Assembly (NCBI GenBank): GCA_963711465.1
Contig: CAVQEG010000001.1
Coordinates: 434,001-498,000 of the forward strand
From: CAVQEG01 sp963711465
GTDB lineage: Bacteria > Bacteroidota > Ignavibacteria > OLB7
DNA: 64,000 bases
Direction: 5' to 3'
The position numbers and the translations under genes were made by a program. The notes under the pieces were generated by a model. The model did not search any database. It was given only the letters and a program-made list of their open reading frames with translations, and had not been told where the DNA came from. The number at the start of each line of letters is the position of its first letter. The stretch's first letter is position 1. Below, in pieces: positions 38,171 to 47,141 of the stretch.

Positions 38171-38878
38171 TTACTTCTGATCCGACTGCTTACCGCCATC
38201 CTTACGGGACTCCTTTGATTCCCTTCCGGGCTCATTGATGATTTCCACGTGCGAGTCGTGCTTGGTCGAAGGAATTTCAGGCAATCCCTTCGAGGCCTCC
38301 TTTCGGCTGGAGAGCACGCGATCGATCAGACCGTAGTCCTTGGCTTCCTGGGGGCTCATCCAGTAGTCGCGATCGGCGTCGGCGCGGATCTTCTCGAGGT
38401 CCTGACCGGAGTGCGCCGCGATGATTTTATACAGCTGCTCGCGCAGGCGGATCATTTCCTTCAGGTAGATCTCGATTTCGGTGGTCTGTCCCTGCGAGCC
38501 GCCCGAGGGCTGGTGCATCATGATGCGGGCGTTCGGCAGCGCCATGCGCTTGCCCTCGCTGCCGGCGCACAGCAGCACCTGGGCCATCGATGCAGCCATG
38601 CCGACGCAGATCGTCGAGATGTCCGGACGCACGTACTGCATGGTGTCATAAATCGCCAGACCCGCAGAGACCGAACCGCCCGGCGAGTTGATATACATGA
38701 TGATGTCCTTGTTCGGATCCTCCGACTCGAGGAAAATCATCTCGGCGATGATGATCGACGCCACCTCGTCGGTAACGGGCGAATCGAGGATGATGATGCG
38801 CTCTTTCAGCAATCGGCTGAACGGATCCCAGACCTCTTCGCCACGTGCTGTCCGCTCGACAATTCTTGGAATGATCAT
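38171..38878 (-). CDS. clpP: ATP-dependent Clp protease proteolytic subunit ClpP, with charged C-terminal tail
   Basis: ClpP forms the double heptameric peptidase barrel that works with ClpX. With the start at the ATG at 38878 (MIIPRIVERTARGEEVWDPF) the catalytic triad falls at Ser97 (GMAASMAQ), His122 (MMHQPSGG) and Asp171 (RDYWMSP), the same numbering as mature E. coli ClpP. An in-frame ATG at 38950 would add 24 residues with atypical codon use, possibly a propeptide. After the normal end of the family (DYGLIDRVL) there are about 45 extra residues rich in Lys, Glu, Ser and Asp. This tail is unusual and would lie outside the folded core. It lies between tig and clpX. Confidence 0.94.
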   Translation of the reverse strand: MIIPRIVERTARGEEVWDPFSRLLKERIIILDSPVTDEVASIIIAEMIFLESEDPNKDIIMYINSPGGSVSAGLAIYDTMQYVRPDISTICVGMAASMAQVLLCAGSEGKRMALPNARIMMHQPSGGSQGQTTEIEIYLKEMIRLREQLYKIIAAHSGQDLEKIRADADRDYWMSPQEAKDYGLIDRVLSSRKEASKGLPEIPSTKHDSHVEIINEPGRESKESRKDGGKQSDQK

Positions 38879-39001
38879 GGTGTGATTCGCACTCGCTGTT
38901 TGTGTGTTGTACGCCTCTTCACTGTCGCTGTCAACATCCGTCGACCACATCTGCGTGGCAACTGGCTGATCGGGTAGGAGGGGCGCAGAGAGAGAGGAGT
39001 C

Positions 39002-40501
39002 TCACGCCTTCGCGGGGTCGTTATCCGCAGCGGGGGCGTTGTCGGCTGCGTTGCTCTCATTGGCCTGGTCGCCCTCAGTGTCCGCGTTGCTTCGATCGCT
39101 GTCGTCGGCCACGACGTCGTACTCGTCGCCGGGAGATTCCGCGGGACTCGACGCGTGGTCTTCTGTCTCGGACGCCGGTCGGCCTGCAGCGTCCGGTGCG
39201 GATCCCGCTGCGGAGGAGCGGCTGCTCGCAGGAGCTCGTGCGGCCACCTCCGTATCCTCGACGTCCTCGACGATCGCGTAGTCCTCGATCAGCTGCATCA
39301 CCTTTTCGGCGATGATCCGGTCCTCGATCTCTTTGGCGTTCTTCAGATACTGCAGCAGCATGGATGGATCGATTCCCATCCGCTGCGCTTCGATCTGAGC
39401 GAGTCCTTCGTAGTCGTGATCCTCGGCACGCAGATCCTCGCGTTCGCGGATCCGGTCGCGCACCAGCGCCCAGCGGGCCGTTCGCTCGGCGAACGGGCGC
39501 ATCCGCTCGAAATACTCCTTCTGATCGTAATCCTCGGGAAGCGTTCCGTCGGGCCCTTCCTTGAGTTCGTCCTCGAACTGCTGCAGCACGTTGTAGACGA
39601 ACGTCGCGGGGACCTCGAATTCATAGTCCGCCATCAGCGTGCCGATGAGTTCGTCGCGCAGCTGCTTGCGGTACTGTTCGTCGTAGGCCGCGGTGATGTT
39701 GTCGCGAATCACCGACCGTAGCTCCTCCATCGATCCCTCTTCGTCGTCGAGCAACTGCCGTGCAAAGGCGTCGTCGAGCTCCGGCACCGTCGCGCGGGCG
39801 ACGTGGCGAACGGTCGCCTCGTAGTCGAGCATCGACTCGCCTTCACCCGTCGGCAGCGCAACCGGGAACGTATCGCCGACCTTCGTGCCGATCAGCTTCC
39901 TGCGCAGGTCCTCGTTGACCTGCGGACGCCGAAGCACCACGCGGATGCCGGGCGTCACATCGCCGATGATCAGAGTGCCGTCCTCGTCGAGCTTCTGCAG
40001 ATCGATCGTCGCCACGTAGGATTCGTCGAGCACTTCCTCGGCGTCCTCGACCTCCATCTGCCGCTCGCGCAGCCGCTCCAGTTCGGAGTCGACCTCCTCC
40101 TCGGTGACCGTGTGATAGATGCGCCGCCCATGAAGCCCCTTGTAGTCCTTGAGTTCGAACTCAGGCATGGTTTCGTAGAGCACGCGGTAGTCGACGCCAC
40201 CGTCCTCCCGCCGATCGACAGACACGATGACCGGCGCACTCACCGACTTGACCTCGTGTTCCTCGGCATAGCGGACGAACGATTCGTTGATCGCTTTCTC
40301 GACGGCCTCGTTCTCGATCGTCGGGCCGTACATCTTGCGGATCAGACTGACCGGCGTGCGGCCCTTGCGAAATCCCTTCAGCGAGATGTTCGACTGTGCA
40401 GCCCGGTAGGCATCGTCGATGTATGGCCTGAGCTCGTCCGGGCTCAGCGAGATGTCGATGGTGCGCTGGATGGCTGTCGTCTCTTGCGTCGTCGTTTCCA
40501 T
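39002..40501 (-). CDS. tig: Trigger factor with long acidic C-terminal tail
   Basis: Trigger factor is the ribosome-bound chaperone that meets nascent chains; it often has peptidyl-prolyl isomerase activity. The start METTTQETTAIQ at 40501 is preferred over an upstream frame extending into the tRNA. The ribosome-binding signature is GFRKGRTPVSLIRKMYG (canonical GFRxGK(V)P). The FKBP-like domain and the helical C-terminal arms (ALVRDRIREREDLRAEDHDY) follow. The last ~75 residues are low-complexity Ala/Asp/Ser/Glu (ADNAPAADNDPAKA at the end), beyond the usual ~430-residue length. It is 18 bases downstream of a leucine tRNA, with clpP and clpX next. Confidence 0.94.
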   Translation of the reverse strand: METTTQETTAIQRTIDISLSPDELRPYIDDAYRAAQSNISLKGFRKGRTPVSLIRKMYGPTIENEAVEKAINESFVRYAEEHEVKSVSAPVIVSVDRREDGGVDYRVLYETMPEFELKDYKGLHGRRIYHTVTEEEVDSELERLRERQMEVEDAEEVLDESYVATIDLQKLDEDGTLIIGDVTPGIRVVLRRPQVNEDLRRKLIGTKVGDTFPVALPTGEGESMLDYEATVRHVARATVPELDDAFARQLLDDEEGSMEELRSVIRDNITAAYDEQYRKQLRDELIGTLMADYEFEVPATFVYNVLQQFEDELKEGPDGTLPEDYDQKEYFERMRPFAERTARWALVRDRIREREDLRAEDHDYEGLAQIEAQRMGIDPSMLLQYLKNAKEIEDRIIAEKVMQLIEDYAIVEDVEDTEVAARAPASSRSSAAGSAPDAAGRPASETEDHASSPAESPGDEYDVVADDSDRSNADTEGDQANESNAADNAPAADNDPAKA

Positions 40502-40519
40502 TGATCGGCTGATGGTGTG

Positions 40520-40605
40520 TGGTGCGAGAGGAGGGACTCGAACCCTCACGGGATAAACCCACTAGATCCTAAATCTAGCGCGGCTGCCAATTACGCCACT
40601 CTCGC
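40520..40605 (-). tRNA. tRNA-Leu (anticodon UAG)
   Basis: On the minus strand the acceptor GCGAGAG pairs with CTCTCGC, followed by discriminator A and an encoded CCA. The anticodon stem CTAGA/TCTAG encloses TTTAGGA, giving anticodon UAG. The variable arm is long and GGTTCGAGTCC forms the T arm. It lies 18 bases upstream of tig and is probably in the same transcript. Confidence 0.96.
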
Positions 40606-40984
40606 AATTCCACCCGCTTAGTAGTAGGAGATGTTGGTCCGCCTTCCGGCAGGGTCTATGGGCGCCCGCATCCGGGTCAAGACCCGCAATATACGAATGG
40701 AATTCGACGGGTTCGGCCACACAGGAGCCCGTATCGCGCCCGCTTACGCCTCGTCACACCCCCGGCCGCAGCAGGTCGGTGGTCGTGCTCTCCGTTGTGG
40801 GCTTTTCCATATATTCGCCATCTGTTCCGCCTACCCCGTTGCCCGGGCCGCGGAACGACCGCCTGTTCAACGCCGCATCCCGGCGTGAATCAAGTCCAGG
40901 AATTTTTTTCAGTCGGGGTCCATCCTCCGACGACGGCCCTCGTCGGATGGTCCACGCACAGCAGCCCTAGCCCGATCGCTCACA
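40606..40984. other. Gene-free leader of the polysaccharide locus
   Basis: No open frame with coding character is seen in these 379 bases. They hold TATATTCG at 40810-40817 (one base from TAnnTTTG, but no -33 partner), a T7 run near 40904-40910, and an 8-bp hairpin TCCGACGA/TCGTCGGA at 40926-40947. The minus-strand promoter of the tRNA-tig unit must also lie here; TTGACC occurs at 40675-40680 on that strand. Confidence 0.4.
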
Positions 40985-42100
40985 ATGAACATTCCGTTCG
41001 TCGATCTGAAGGCCCAGTATCATGGCCTGAAGGAGGAGATGGACCGCGCCATCGCGGAGGTCGTTGAGAACACGGCCTTCGTCGGGGGAGCGCGCGTCGC
41101 CGCCTTCGAAAAGCAGTTCGCCGCCTACGTCGAATCCGAACACTGCGTCTCCTGCGCCAACGGCACCGAAGCCATCGAGATCGCCCTGCGCGCCCTCGGT
41201 ATCGGTCCCGGTGACGAAGTGCTCGTTCCGGCCAATTCGTTCATCGCCACATCCGAAGCCGTGACAGCTGCCGGGGCGACGGTCGTGTTCGTCGACAACG
41301 AGCCGCGGCACTACACGATCGATCTCGAGGATGCCGCACGCAAAATCACCTCGCGTACTCGCGCCATCATCCCGGTGCACCTCTACGGACACCCGGCCGA
41401 TATGGATGCCGTGCTCGCGCTGGCCGCCGAACACGGGCTTCGCGTCGTCGAGGATACCGCGCAGGCACATGGCGCGCGCTACCGCGGACGCCGCGTCGGG
41501 TCGATCGGTGATGCCGGTACGTTCAGCTTCTATCCGGGGAAGAACCTCGGCGCCTACGGCGACGGCGGTGCCATGGTCTTCCGCGACGAAGAGGTCGCCG
41601 CCCGCGCGCGGCTGATCGCCAACCACGGCAGCGTCGTCAAGTACCACCACGAGGTCGAAGGCCGCAACAGCCGTCTCGATGGAATTCAGGCCGCCGTGCT
41701 TTCGGTGAAGCTGCCGCATCTGGACGCGTGGAATCGCCTGCGCCGTGAGCACGCCGCCGCCTACTCGAAGCTGCTTGCCGAATTCGACGGCGTGGAGATC
41801 CCGCTGGTGGCCGACTGGGCCGAACCGGTCTTCCACCTCTACGTCGTGCGCGTGGCCGATCGCGACGGACTGCAGAAACGCCTCGGTGACCGCGGCGTGG
41901 CCACCGGAATTCATTACCCGATTGCGTTGCCCCTGCTGGAGGCATACCGCCATCTGGGACATACCGCCGACGACTTCCCGGTGGCTGCCGCGCAGACGCC
42001 GCGTCTGCTGTCGCTGCCGATGTTCGCCGAACTGACCGATGACATGATCGCGCACGTCGCCGAGGCAATGGCGCGGGAGACGGCGCTCACCTCGGCCTGA
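40985..42100 (+). CDS. DegT/DnrJ/EryC1/StrS-family nucleotide-sugar aminotransferase
   Basis: A PLP-dependent transaminase of 371 residues acting on keto nucleotide sugars. The PLP lysine lies in SFYPGKNLGAYGDGGA, and the family blocks IPFVDLKAQY, CVSCANGTEAIEIALRAL, GPGDEVLVPANSFIATSEA and VVEDTAQAHGA are complete. It resembles the enzymes that aminate dTDP-3-keto-6-deoxyhexoses (FdtB/QdtB type), which fits its position 10 bases before an rmlB gene, but the true substrate is not fixed by sequence. It is the first gene of the >23 kb polysaccharide locus. Confidence 0.92.
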   Translation: MNIPFVDLKAQYHGLKEEMDRAIAEVVENTAFVGGARVAAFEKQFAAYVESEHCVSCANGTEAIEIALRALGIGPGDEVLVPANSFIATSEAVTAAGATVVFVDNEPRHYTIDLEDAARKITSRTRAIIPVHLYGHPADMDAVLALAAEHGLRVVEDTAQAHGARYRGRRVGSIGDAGTFSFYPGKNLGAYGDGGAMVFRDEEVAARARLIANHGSVVKYHHEVEGRNSRLDGIQAAVLSVKLPHLDAWNRLRREHAAAYSKLLAEFDGVEIPLVADWAEPVFHLYVVRVADRDGLQKRLGDRGVATGIHYPIALPLLEAYRHLGHTADDFPVAAAQTPRLLSLPMFAELTDDMIAHVAEAMARETALTSA

Positions 42101-42110
42101 GCCGCTCCGA

Positions 42111-43133
42111 ATGCCCATGCGTCCACCGACAGTAGTCGTCACCGGCGGCTGCGGGTTCATCGGTTCGAACCTCGTCCACTATTTGCATCGGGAGCACCCC
42201 GACTGGACGATCGTCAACATCGACCGACTCAGCTATGCCGCCGATCCGGACCGCGTCGCCGATCTCGAAACGAGCGACCGCTACCGGTTCATCCGCCTGG
42301 ATCTCGTCGATCGCCACGACGTGCACTCCGTGCTCGAGGAGATTGCCCCCGACGCCGTGTTCCATCTGGCCGCCGAGACGCACGTCGACAACAGCATTCG
42401 TGAATCGGACCCCTTCATCCGCTCGAATGTGATCGGCACGTACAACCTGCTCGAGGCGCTCAGGATGCTGTGGTGCAGCGGCGAGGCGAAGGGGAGACTG
42501 CTGCACGTCTCGACCGACGAAGTATTCGGCGAGACTGCCGAGGGTTTCTTCACGGAACGCAGCCCGTACCGTCCGAGCAATCCGTATGCGGCCTCCAAGG
42601 CATCGAGCGACCATCTGGTTGCGGCCTGGCACCGCACCTACGGGCTCGATGCGGTCACGGTCAACTGCTCGAACAACTACGGTCCTCGCCAGCACCGCGA
42701 GAAGCTGATTCCGACGGTCATTCGAGCCGCGCTCGAAGGACGGCCGATCCCCGTCTATGGCCACGGCGAGAACGTGCGTGACTGGCTCAACGTCGAGGAC
42801 CACTGTCGAGCACTGGACATGATATTCGAGCGGGCCCCCTCCGGCGAACGCTACGTCGTCGGCGCCCGCAACGAGTGGCGCAACATCGATCTGGTCCGGC
42901 TGATCTGCGAGTTGCTCGATGAGGAGGTCGACACGCCGCCAGCGGGCGGCCACGCCTCGCTGATCGGATTCGTCGACGACCGACCCGGTCACGATCTGCG
43001 CTACGCGGTCGATCCGGCGAAGCTCGAGCGGGAACTCGGGTGGAGCCCGCGCGTTCCGATCCAGGATGGAATGCGCACAACAGTCCGCTGGTATCTGAAT
43101 CAATGGTTGACAACGCGGCAGGATATCTCGTAA
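42111..43133 (+). CDS. rmlB: dTDP-glucose 4,6-dehydratase
   Basis: RmlB (RfbB) makes dTDP-4-keto-6-deoxyglucose, the branch point for many deoxysugars. The 340-residue extended SDR has TGGCGFIGSNL (NAD binding), HLAAETHVDNSI, the signature STDEVFGE that carries the catalytic Asp-Glu pair, YAASKASSDHL with YxxxK, and NNYGPRQHREKLIP. These are specific to the dTDP-sugar subgroup. A second ATG at 42117 is possible. RmlA, RmlC and RmlD are not in the window. The gene overlaps the next by 31 bases, so the two are probably coupled. Confidence 0.93.
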   Translation: MPMRPPTVVVTGGCGFIGSNLVHYLHREHPDWTIVNIDRLSYAADPDRVADLETSDRYRFIRLDLVDRHDVHSVLEEIAPDAVFHLAAETHVDNSIRESDPFIRSNVIGTYNLLEALRMLWCSGEAKGRLLHVSTDEVFGETAEGFFTERSPYRPSNPYAASKASSDHLVAAWHRTYGLDAVTVNCSNNYGPRQHREKLIPTVIRAALEGRPIPVYGHGENVRDWLNVEDHCRALDMIFERAPSGERYVVGARNEWRNIDLVRLICELLDEEVDTPPAGGHASLIGFVDDRPGHDLRYAVDPAKLERELGWSPRVPIQDGMRTTVRWYLNQWLTTRQDIS

Positions 43134-44092
43134 CCGGCGCCGCCGGCTTCATCGGTTCGCATCTCGTCGAGACCCTTCTCGAGGAGGGGCACCGTGTCGT
43201 CGGACTGGACAACTTCGATCACTTCTACGATCCGGAGGTCAAGCGCCGCAACGTCGAGCGGGCCCTGGCGTTTCCGCGCTTCCGGCTCGTCGAAGGGGAT
43301 ATCCGGGATCTCGAACTGGTGGAGGGACTGCTCGCCGACGAGCGGATTTCCACCGTCGTACATCTTGCCGCCCGTGCCGGCGTGCGTCCGTCGATCGAAC
43401 AGCCGATGCTCTATACGTCGGTGAACCTCGACGGGACCTCGTCGATCCTCGAGGCCATGCGTCGCCGGGGCGTCTCCCGGCTGCTGTTCGCCAGCAGTTC
43501 GTCGGTCTACGGCAACAACGAATCGCTGCCGTTCCGAGAGACCGACAACGTCGACCATCCGATCAGTCCGTATGCCGCCACGAAGAAGGCGGGGGAGCTC
43601 CTCTGCCACACGTATCATCACCTCTTCGGTATCGACGTCGCATGCCTGCGGTTCTTCACCGTCTACGGCCCGCGGCAGCGTCCGGAAATGGCCATCCACA
43701 AGTTCACGCGGATGATGGCCGCCGGCGAGGAGATTCCGATGTACGGCGACGGTTCCTCGGCACGCGACTACACGTACATCGACGACATCGTGCAGGGCAT
43801 CCTGGCGATCGACCGCAACTTCACCGGATACCGGATCATCAATCTGGGCGAATCCGAAACGACGACGCTCGCACGGCTCATCGAGCTGATTGCCGACGAA
43901 CTAGGGGTCACGCCACGCATCGATGCGATGCCGCTGCAGCCGGGCGACGTGCGCATCACCTATGCCGACATCGACGCGGCCCGTGCGCTCGGCTATGCGC
44001 CGGTGACGCGGATCGAAGAGGGTATCGGAAAATTCGTGCGGTGGTACACCGATGCCGTGTCGCGCAACGCCCCGGCCGAGCGCGACACATAG
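43103..44092 (+). CDS. Nucleotide-sugar epimerase, extended SDR (UDP-glucuronate/UDP-glucose 4-epimerase type)
   Basis: The ATG at 43103 (MVDNAAGYLVTGAAGFIGSH) lies inside the end of rmlB. The 329-residue protein has the NAD-binding TGAAGFIGSHL, DNFDHFYDPEVKRRNV (typical of UDP-glucuronate 4-epimerases), HLAARAGVRPSIEQP, SSSSVYGNNESLPF, and YAATKKAGELL with the YxxxK pair. The RFFTVYGPRQRPEMAI block also fits that subgroup. It would interconvert gluco and galacto uronic acids as UDP derivatives, which suits the diacetamido-uronic-acid genes that follow. Exact substrate specificity is inferred. Confidence 0.9.
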   Translation: MVDNAAGYLVTGAAGFIGSHLVETLLEEGHRVVGLDNFDHFYDPEVKRRNVERALAFPRFRLVEGDIRDLELVEGLLADERISTVVHLAARAGVRPSIEQPMLYTSVNLDGTSSILEAMRRRGVSRLLFASSSSVYGNNESLPFRETDNVDHPISPYAATKKAGELLCHTYHHLFGIDVACLRFFTVYGPRQRPEMAIHKFTRMMAAGEEIPMYGDGSSARDYTYIDDIVQGILAIDRNFTGYRIINLGESETTTLARLIELIADELGVTPRIDAMPLQPGDVRITYADIDAARALGYAPVTRIEEGIGKFVRWYTDAVSRNAPAERDT

Positions 44093-44186
44093 CGCCCCGC
44101 CCGCGCCCGGCCACAGTCACCTCCGCTCACGCGCAGCGCGAAACGGAGGACCGGAGAGGTCAAACAGCAGGAATCAACGAGGTCAC

Positions 44187-45815
44187 ATGAGCCAGAACAC
44201 CTTCACACTCGCTGTCATTGGTTGTGGACGGTGGGGTATGAACCACGTCCGTACCGCGCACCGTCTGTTCGGCGCCGACCTGCGCGCGGTCTTCGACGCC
44301 GATGCGTCCTGTGCCGCACGCATTCGCGACGTCGACCCGTCGATCAGATTCGTCTCCGACGTTCGGGAGATCCTCGATGACGAGGCGATCACCGCCGTGG
44401 TGGTGGCAACGCCTGCGGAGACCCACTACGAGATCACGCGCAGCTGCCTCGAGGCTGGAAAAGACGTGCTCGTCGAAAAGCCGATCACGCTGCACTCCAA
44501 CGAGGCGCGGGAACTCGAGCGACTGGCCAATGAACGCGGTCGTATCCTCATGGTTGGCCACCTGCTGCTCTACCATCCCGCGATCCTCAAGATCAAGGAG
44601 CTGATCGACGACGGTACGCTCGGTCGGCTGCAGTACATCTACTCGAATCGACTGAACCTCGGGACCGTTCGCAAGGAGGAGAACATCCTCTGGTCGTTCG
44701 CACCGCACGACATCAGCGTGCTGCAGCTGTTCATCGGCAAGACGCCGCTACGTGTCGAGTCCATTGGAGGCACGTTCCTGCAGCCGCGGATCCACGACAC
44801 GACGATGACCACGCTCGAGTATCCCGGCAACGTCCACGCCCACATCTACGTGTCGTGGCTGCATCCGTTCAAGGAACATCGCCTGGTCGTCATCGGCGAT
44901 CGTACGATGGTCACCTTCGACGACACGCGGAAGACCGACAAGCTGGTGCTCTATCCGAAGGGTATCGACTGGATCAACGGGGAGCCGATCAAGCGGGACG
45001 ATGACTTTCAGGTGGTCGACTTCGGGGAGGCGATGCCGCTGGATGCAGAGCTGGAGCACTTCGCCGAGTGCGTCCGCACACGTACCCGCCCTCGCAGCGA
45101 CGCGCGCAACGGCATCGAGGTGCTCGAGATTCTCGAGGTCGCACAACAGCGGCTGGAGAATACGGCGGCACCAGCGGCCGAACCGGTCCAGGAACCACGC
45201 GCCTACTACGTACACGAGACGGCCATGGTCGATGAGGGCTGCCGCATCGGCGCAGGAACGAAGATCTGGCACTTCAGCCACGTGCAGACCGGGGCGCGTA
45301 TCGGATCGAAGTGCTCGCTGGGGCAGAACGTGAACGTCGGCAACAACGTGACCATCGGCGACAACGTGAAGATCCAGAACAACGTGTCGGTCTACGAAGG
45401 GGTAACGCTGGAAGACTACGTGTTCTGCGGACCGTCGATGGTGTTCACCAACGTGATCAATCCTCGCTGTGAATTCCCGCAGCGTGGTTCGGAGCACTAC
45501 GCGCGCACGATCGTACGCTATGGCGCATCGATCGGGGCAAATGCAACGATCGTCTGCGGACACAACGTGGGTCGCTTCGCCTTCGTCGGCGCCGGATCGG
45601 TGGTTACGCGCGACGTACCGGACTACGCGCTGGTCGTCGGCAATCCCGCTCGCATCGTCGGCTGGATGTGTCGCTGCGGCACGAAGCTCGAGTTCGTCGG
45701 CAGCGAAGCGACGTGTCCCAAGTGCGATCGCGAATACGCCCGCATCGCAGAACACGAGATCGCCGCGGTCGAAGCGGAACCATCCGCTGCGGTCGAACCC
45801 GCCCCGACTCCGTAG
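44187..45815 (+). CDS. Fused UDP-GlcNAcA 3-dehydrogenase (WbpB-like) and N-acetyltransferase (WbpD-like)
   Basis: This 542-residue protein joins two enzymes. Residues 1-325 are a Gfo/Idh/MocA oxidoreductase (VIGCGRWGMNH, VLVEKPITLH at 94-103, GDDG-like linkers), matching WbpB/WlbA that oxidises UDP-GlcNAc uronate at C3. Residues about 340-490 are a left-handed beta-helix acetyltransferase (ETAMVDEGCRIGAGTKIWHF, GQNVNVGNNVTIGDNVKI, VTRDVPDYALVVGNPAR), matching WbpD/WlbB. A short tail has four Cys (CRC at 495-497, CPKC at 510-513), a likely zinc ribbon. With the WbpE-like aminotransferase next, it covers the route to UDP-2,3-diacetamido-2,3-dideoxyglucuronate. The start at 44187 is preferred over an upstream frame of 45 residues with no family match. 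Confidence 0.9.
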   Translation: MSQNTFTLAVIGCGRWGMNHVRTAHRLFGADLRAVFDADASCAARIRDVDPSIRFVSDVREILDDEAITAVVVATPAETHYEITRSCLEAGKDVLVEKPITLHSNEARELERLANERGRILMVGHLLLYHPAILKIKELIDDGTLGRLQYIYSNRLNLGTVRKEENILWSFAPHDISVLQLFIGKTPLRVESIGGTFLQPRIHDTTMTTLEYPGNVHAHIYVSWLHPFKEHRLVVIGDRTMVTFDDTRKTDKLVLYPKGIDWINGEPIKRDDDFQVVDFGEAMPLDAELEHFAECVRTRTRPRSDARNGIEVLEILEVAQQRLENTAAPAAEPVQEPRAYYVHETAMVDEGCRIGAGTKIWHFSHVQTGARIGSKCSLGQNVNVGNNVTIGDNVKIQNNVSVYEGVTLEDYVFCGPSMVFTNVINPRCEFPQRGSEHYARTIVRYGASIGANATIVCGHNVGRFAFVGAGSVVTRDVPDYALVVGNPARIVGWMCRCGTKLEFVGSEATCPKCDREYARIAEHEIAAVEAEPSAAVEPAPTP

Positions 45816-45940
45816 CCGCAGCTGTGCCTCGCATCGTCGCCAGGGTATACGATCGCCCCGGTACGCCGACCGTGCAGCCGCTGACTTCAACCCGTGCCCT
45901 CGAACCCCGCACAGACACACGACATCAACAACACGCACCA

Positions 45941-47086
45941 ATGCCAACAACCGATACCGAGCGGCGCCAGATCCAGTTCATCGACCTCGCCGCCCAGCAG
46001 AGTCTGATTCGCAGCGAGATCGACGCCCGCATCGCCCGCGTGCTCGATCATGGCCGCTACATCATGGGTCCGGAGATCGCCGAACTCGAGGAACGTCTGG
46101 CGGCGTTCACCGGCCGGCGTCACGCAGTCTCCTGCGCCAGCGGCACCGACGCGCTGCTGCTTCCTCTGATGGCCTTCGGCGTCGGCCCCGGTGACGCCAT
46201 CTTCACGACGCCGTTCACGTTCATCGCCACCGCAGAGGTCATATCGCTGCTCGGTGCGACTCCGGTCTTCGTTGACGTCGAAGCGGACACCTTCAACATC
46301 GACGTGGCAAAGCTGCGGGAGACGATTGCGAACGTGGGCAGCACCCATCCGGAGCTGACGCCCCGCGGAATCATTCCAGTCGACCTCTTCGGACAGCCGG
46401 CTGACTACGATGAGATCGCTTCGATCGCATCGGAACACGGCCTGTTCGTCCTGGAGGATGCGGCGCAATCATTCGGTGCCACCTACAAGGGACGGCGCGC
46501 GGGCAACATGGGGGACGTCGCGGCGACGAGCTTCTTCCCGGCGAAGCCGCTCGGCTGCTACGGCGACGGCGGAGCGATTTTCTCCGACGATGACGAACTC
46601 GTCACGACGATGCGCTCGATCCGCGTCCACGGACAGGGCAGCGACAAGTACGACAACGTGCGGGTGGGACTGAACTCGCGGATGGACACGATGCAGGCGG
46701 CGGTGCTGCTGGCGAAGCTGGACATCTTCGAGCGGGAGATCGACCTGCGACAGGAGGTGGCCGGCCGCTACGCTGCGGGCCTGGCCGACGTGGTGACGGT
46801 GCCGACGGTTCGCGACGACCGACTCAGCGCGTGGGCGCAGTACTCGGTTCTGAGCGACGACCGCGCGGGCCTGATGGCGCGGCTGAAGGAATCGGGCGTA
46901 CCGACGGCGGTTTACTATCCGGTTCCGCTGCATCTGCAGACAGCCTACCAGCCGCTCGGCTACGGGCGCGGTGACTTCCCAGTTTCCGAGGATCTTGCCA
47001 GTCGGATCTTCAGTCTGCCGATGCACCCGTACCTGGGGGCTGAGGATCAGCAGTATGTCATCGATGCCGCACACGGGCGGTCGTAG
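45941..47086 (+). CDS. DegT-family aminotransferase, WbpE/WlbC-like
   Basis: A 381-residue PLP transaminase starting at the ATG at 45941. Conserved blocks are IQFIDLAAQQSLIRSEID, ISCASGTDALLLPLMA-like (here VSCASGTDALLLPLMAFG), VVEDAAQSFGA-like (LEDAAQSFGATYKGRR) and the PLP lysine in TSFFPAKPLGCYGDGGA. The short form (PLGCYGDGG) is the hallmark of the WbpE/WlbC group that aminates UDP-3-keto-GlcNAcA. It follows the WbpB-WbpD fusion after 125 bases, so the three activities dehydrogenation, transamination and acetylation are adjacent. Substrate assignment rests on this context and the motif. Confidence 0.92.
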   Translation: MPTTDTERRQIQFIDLAAQQSLIRSEIDARIARVLDHGRYIMGPEIAELEERLAAFTGRRHAVSCASGTDALLLPLMAFGVGPGDAIFTTPFTFIATAEVISLLGATPVFVDVEADTFNIDVAKLRETIANVGSTHPELTPRGIIPVDLFGQPADYDEIASIASEHGLFVLEDAAQSFGATYKGRRAGNMGDVAATSFFPAKPLGCYGDGGAIFSDDDELVTTMRSIRVHGQGSDKYDNVRVGLNSRMDTMQAAVLLAKLDIFEREIDLRQEVAGRYAAGLADVVTVPTVRDDRLSAWAQYSVLSDDRAGLMARLKESGVPTAVYYPVPLHLQTAYQPLGYGRGDFPVSEDLASRIFSLPMHPYLGAEDQQYVIDAAHGRS

Positions 47087-47141
47087 ACCCGTCGGCATTA
47101 CGTATCAACGAACGATCAACCAGAACCAATCGCTACAGACC

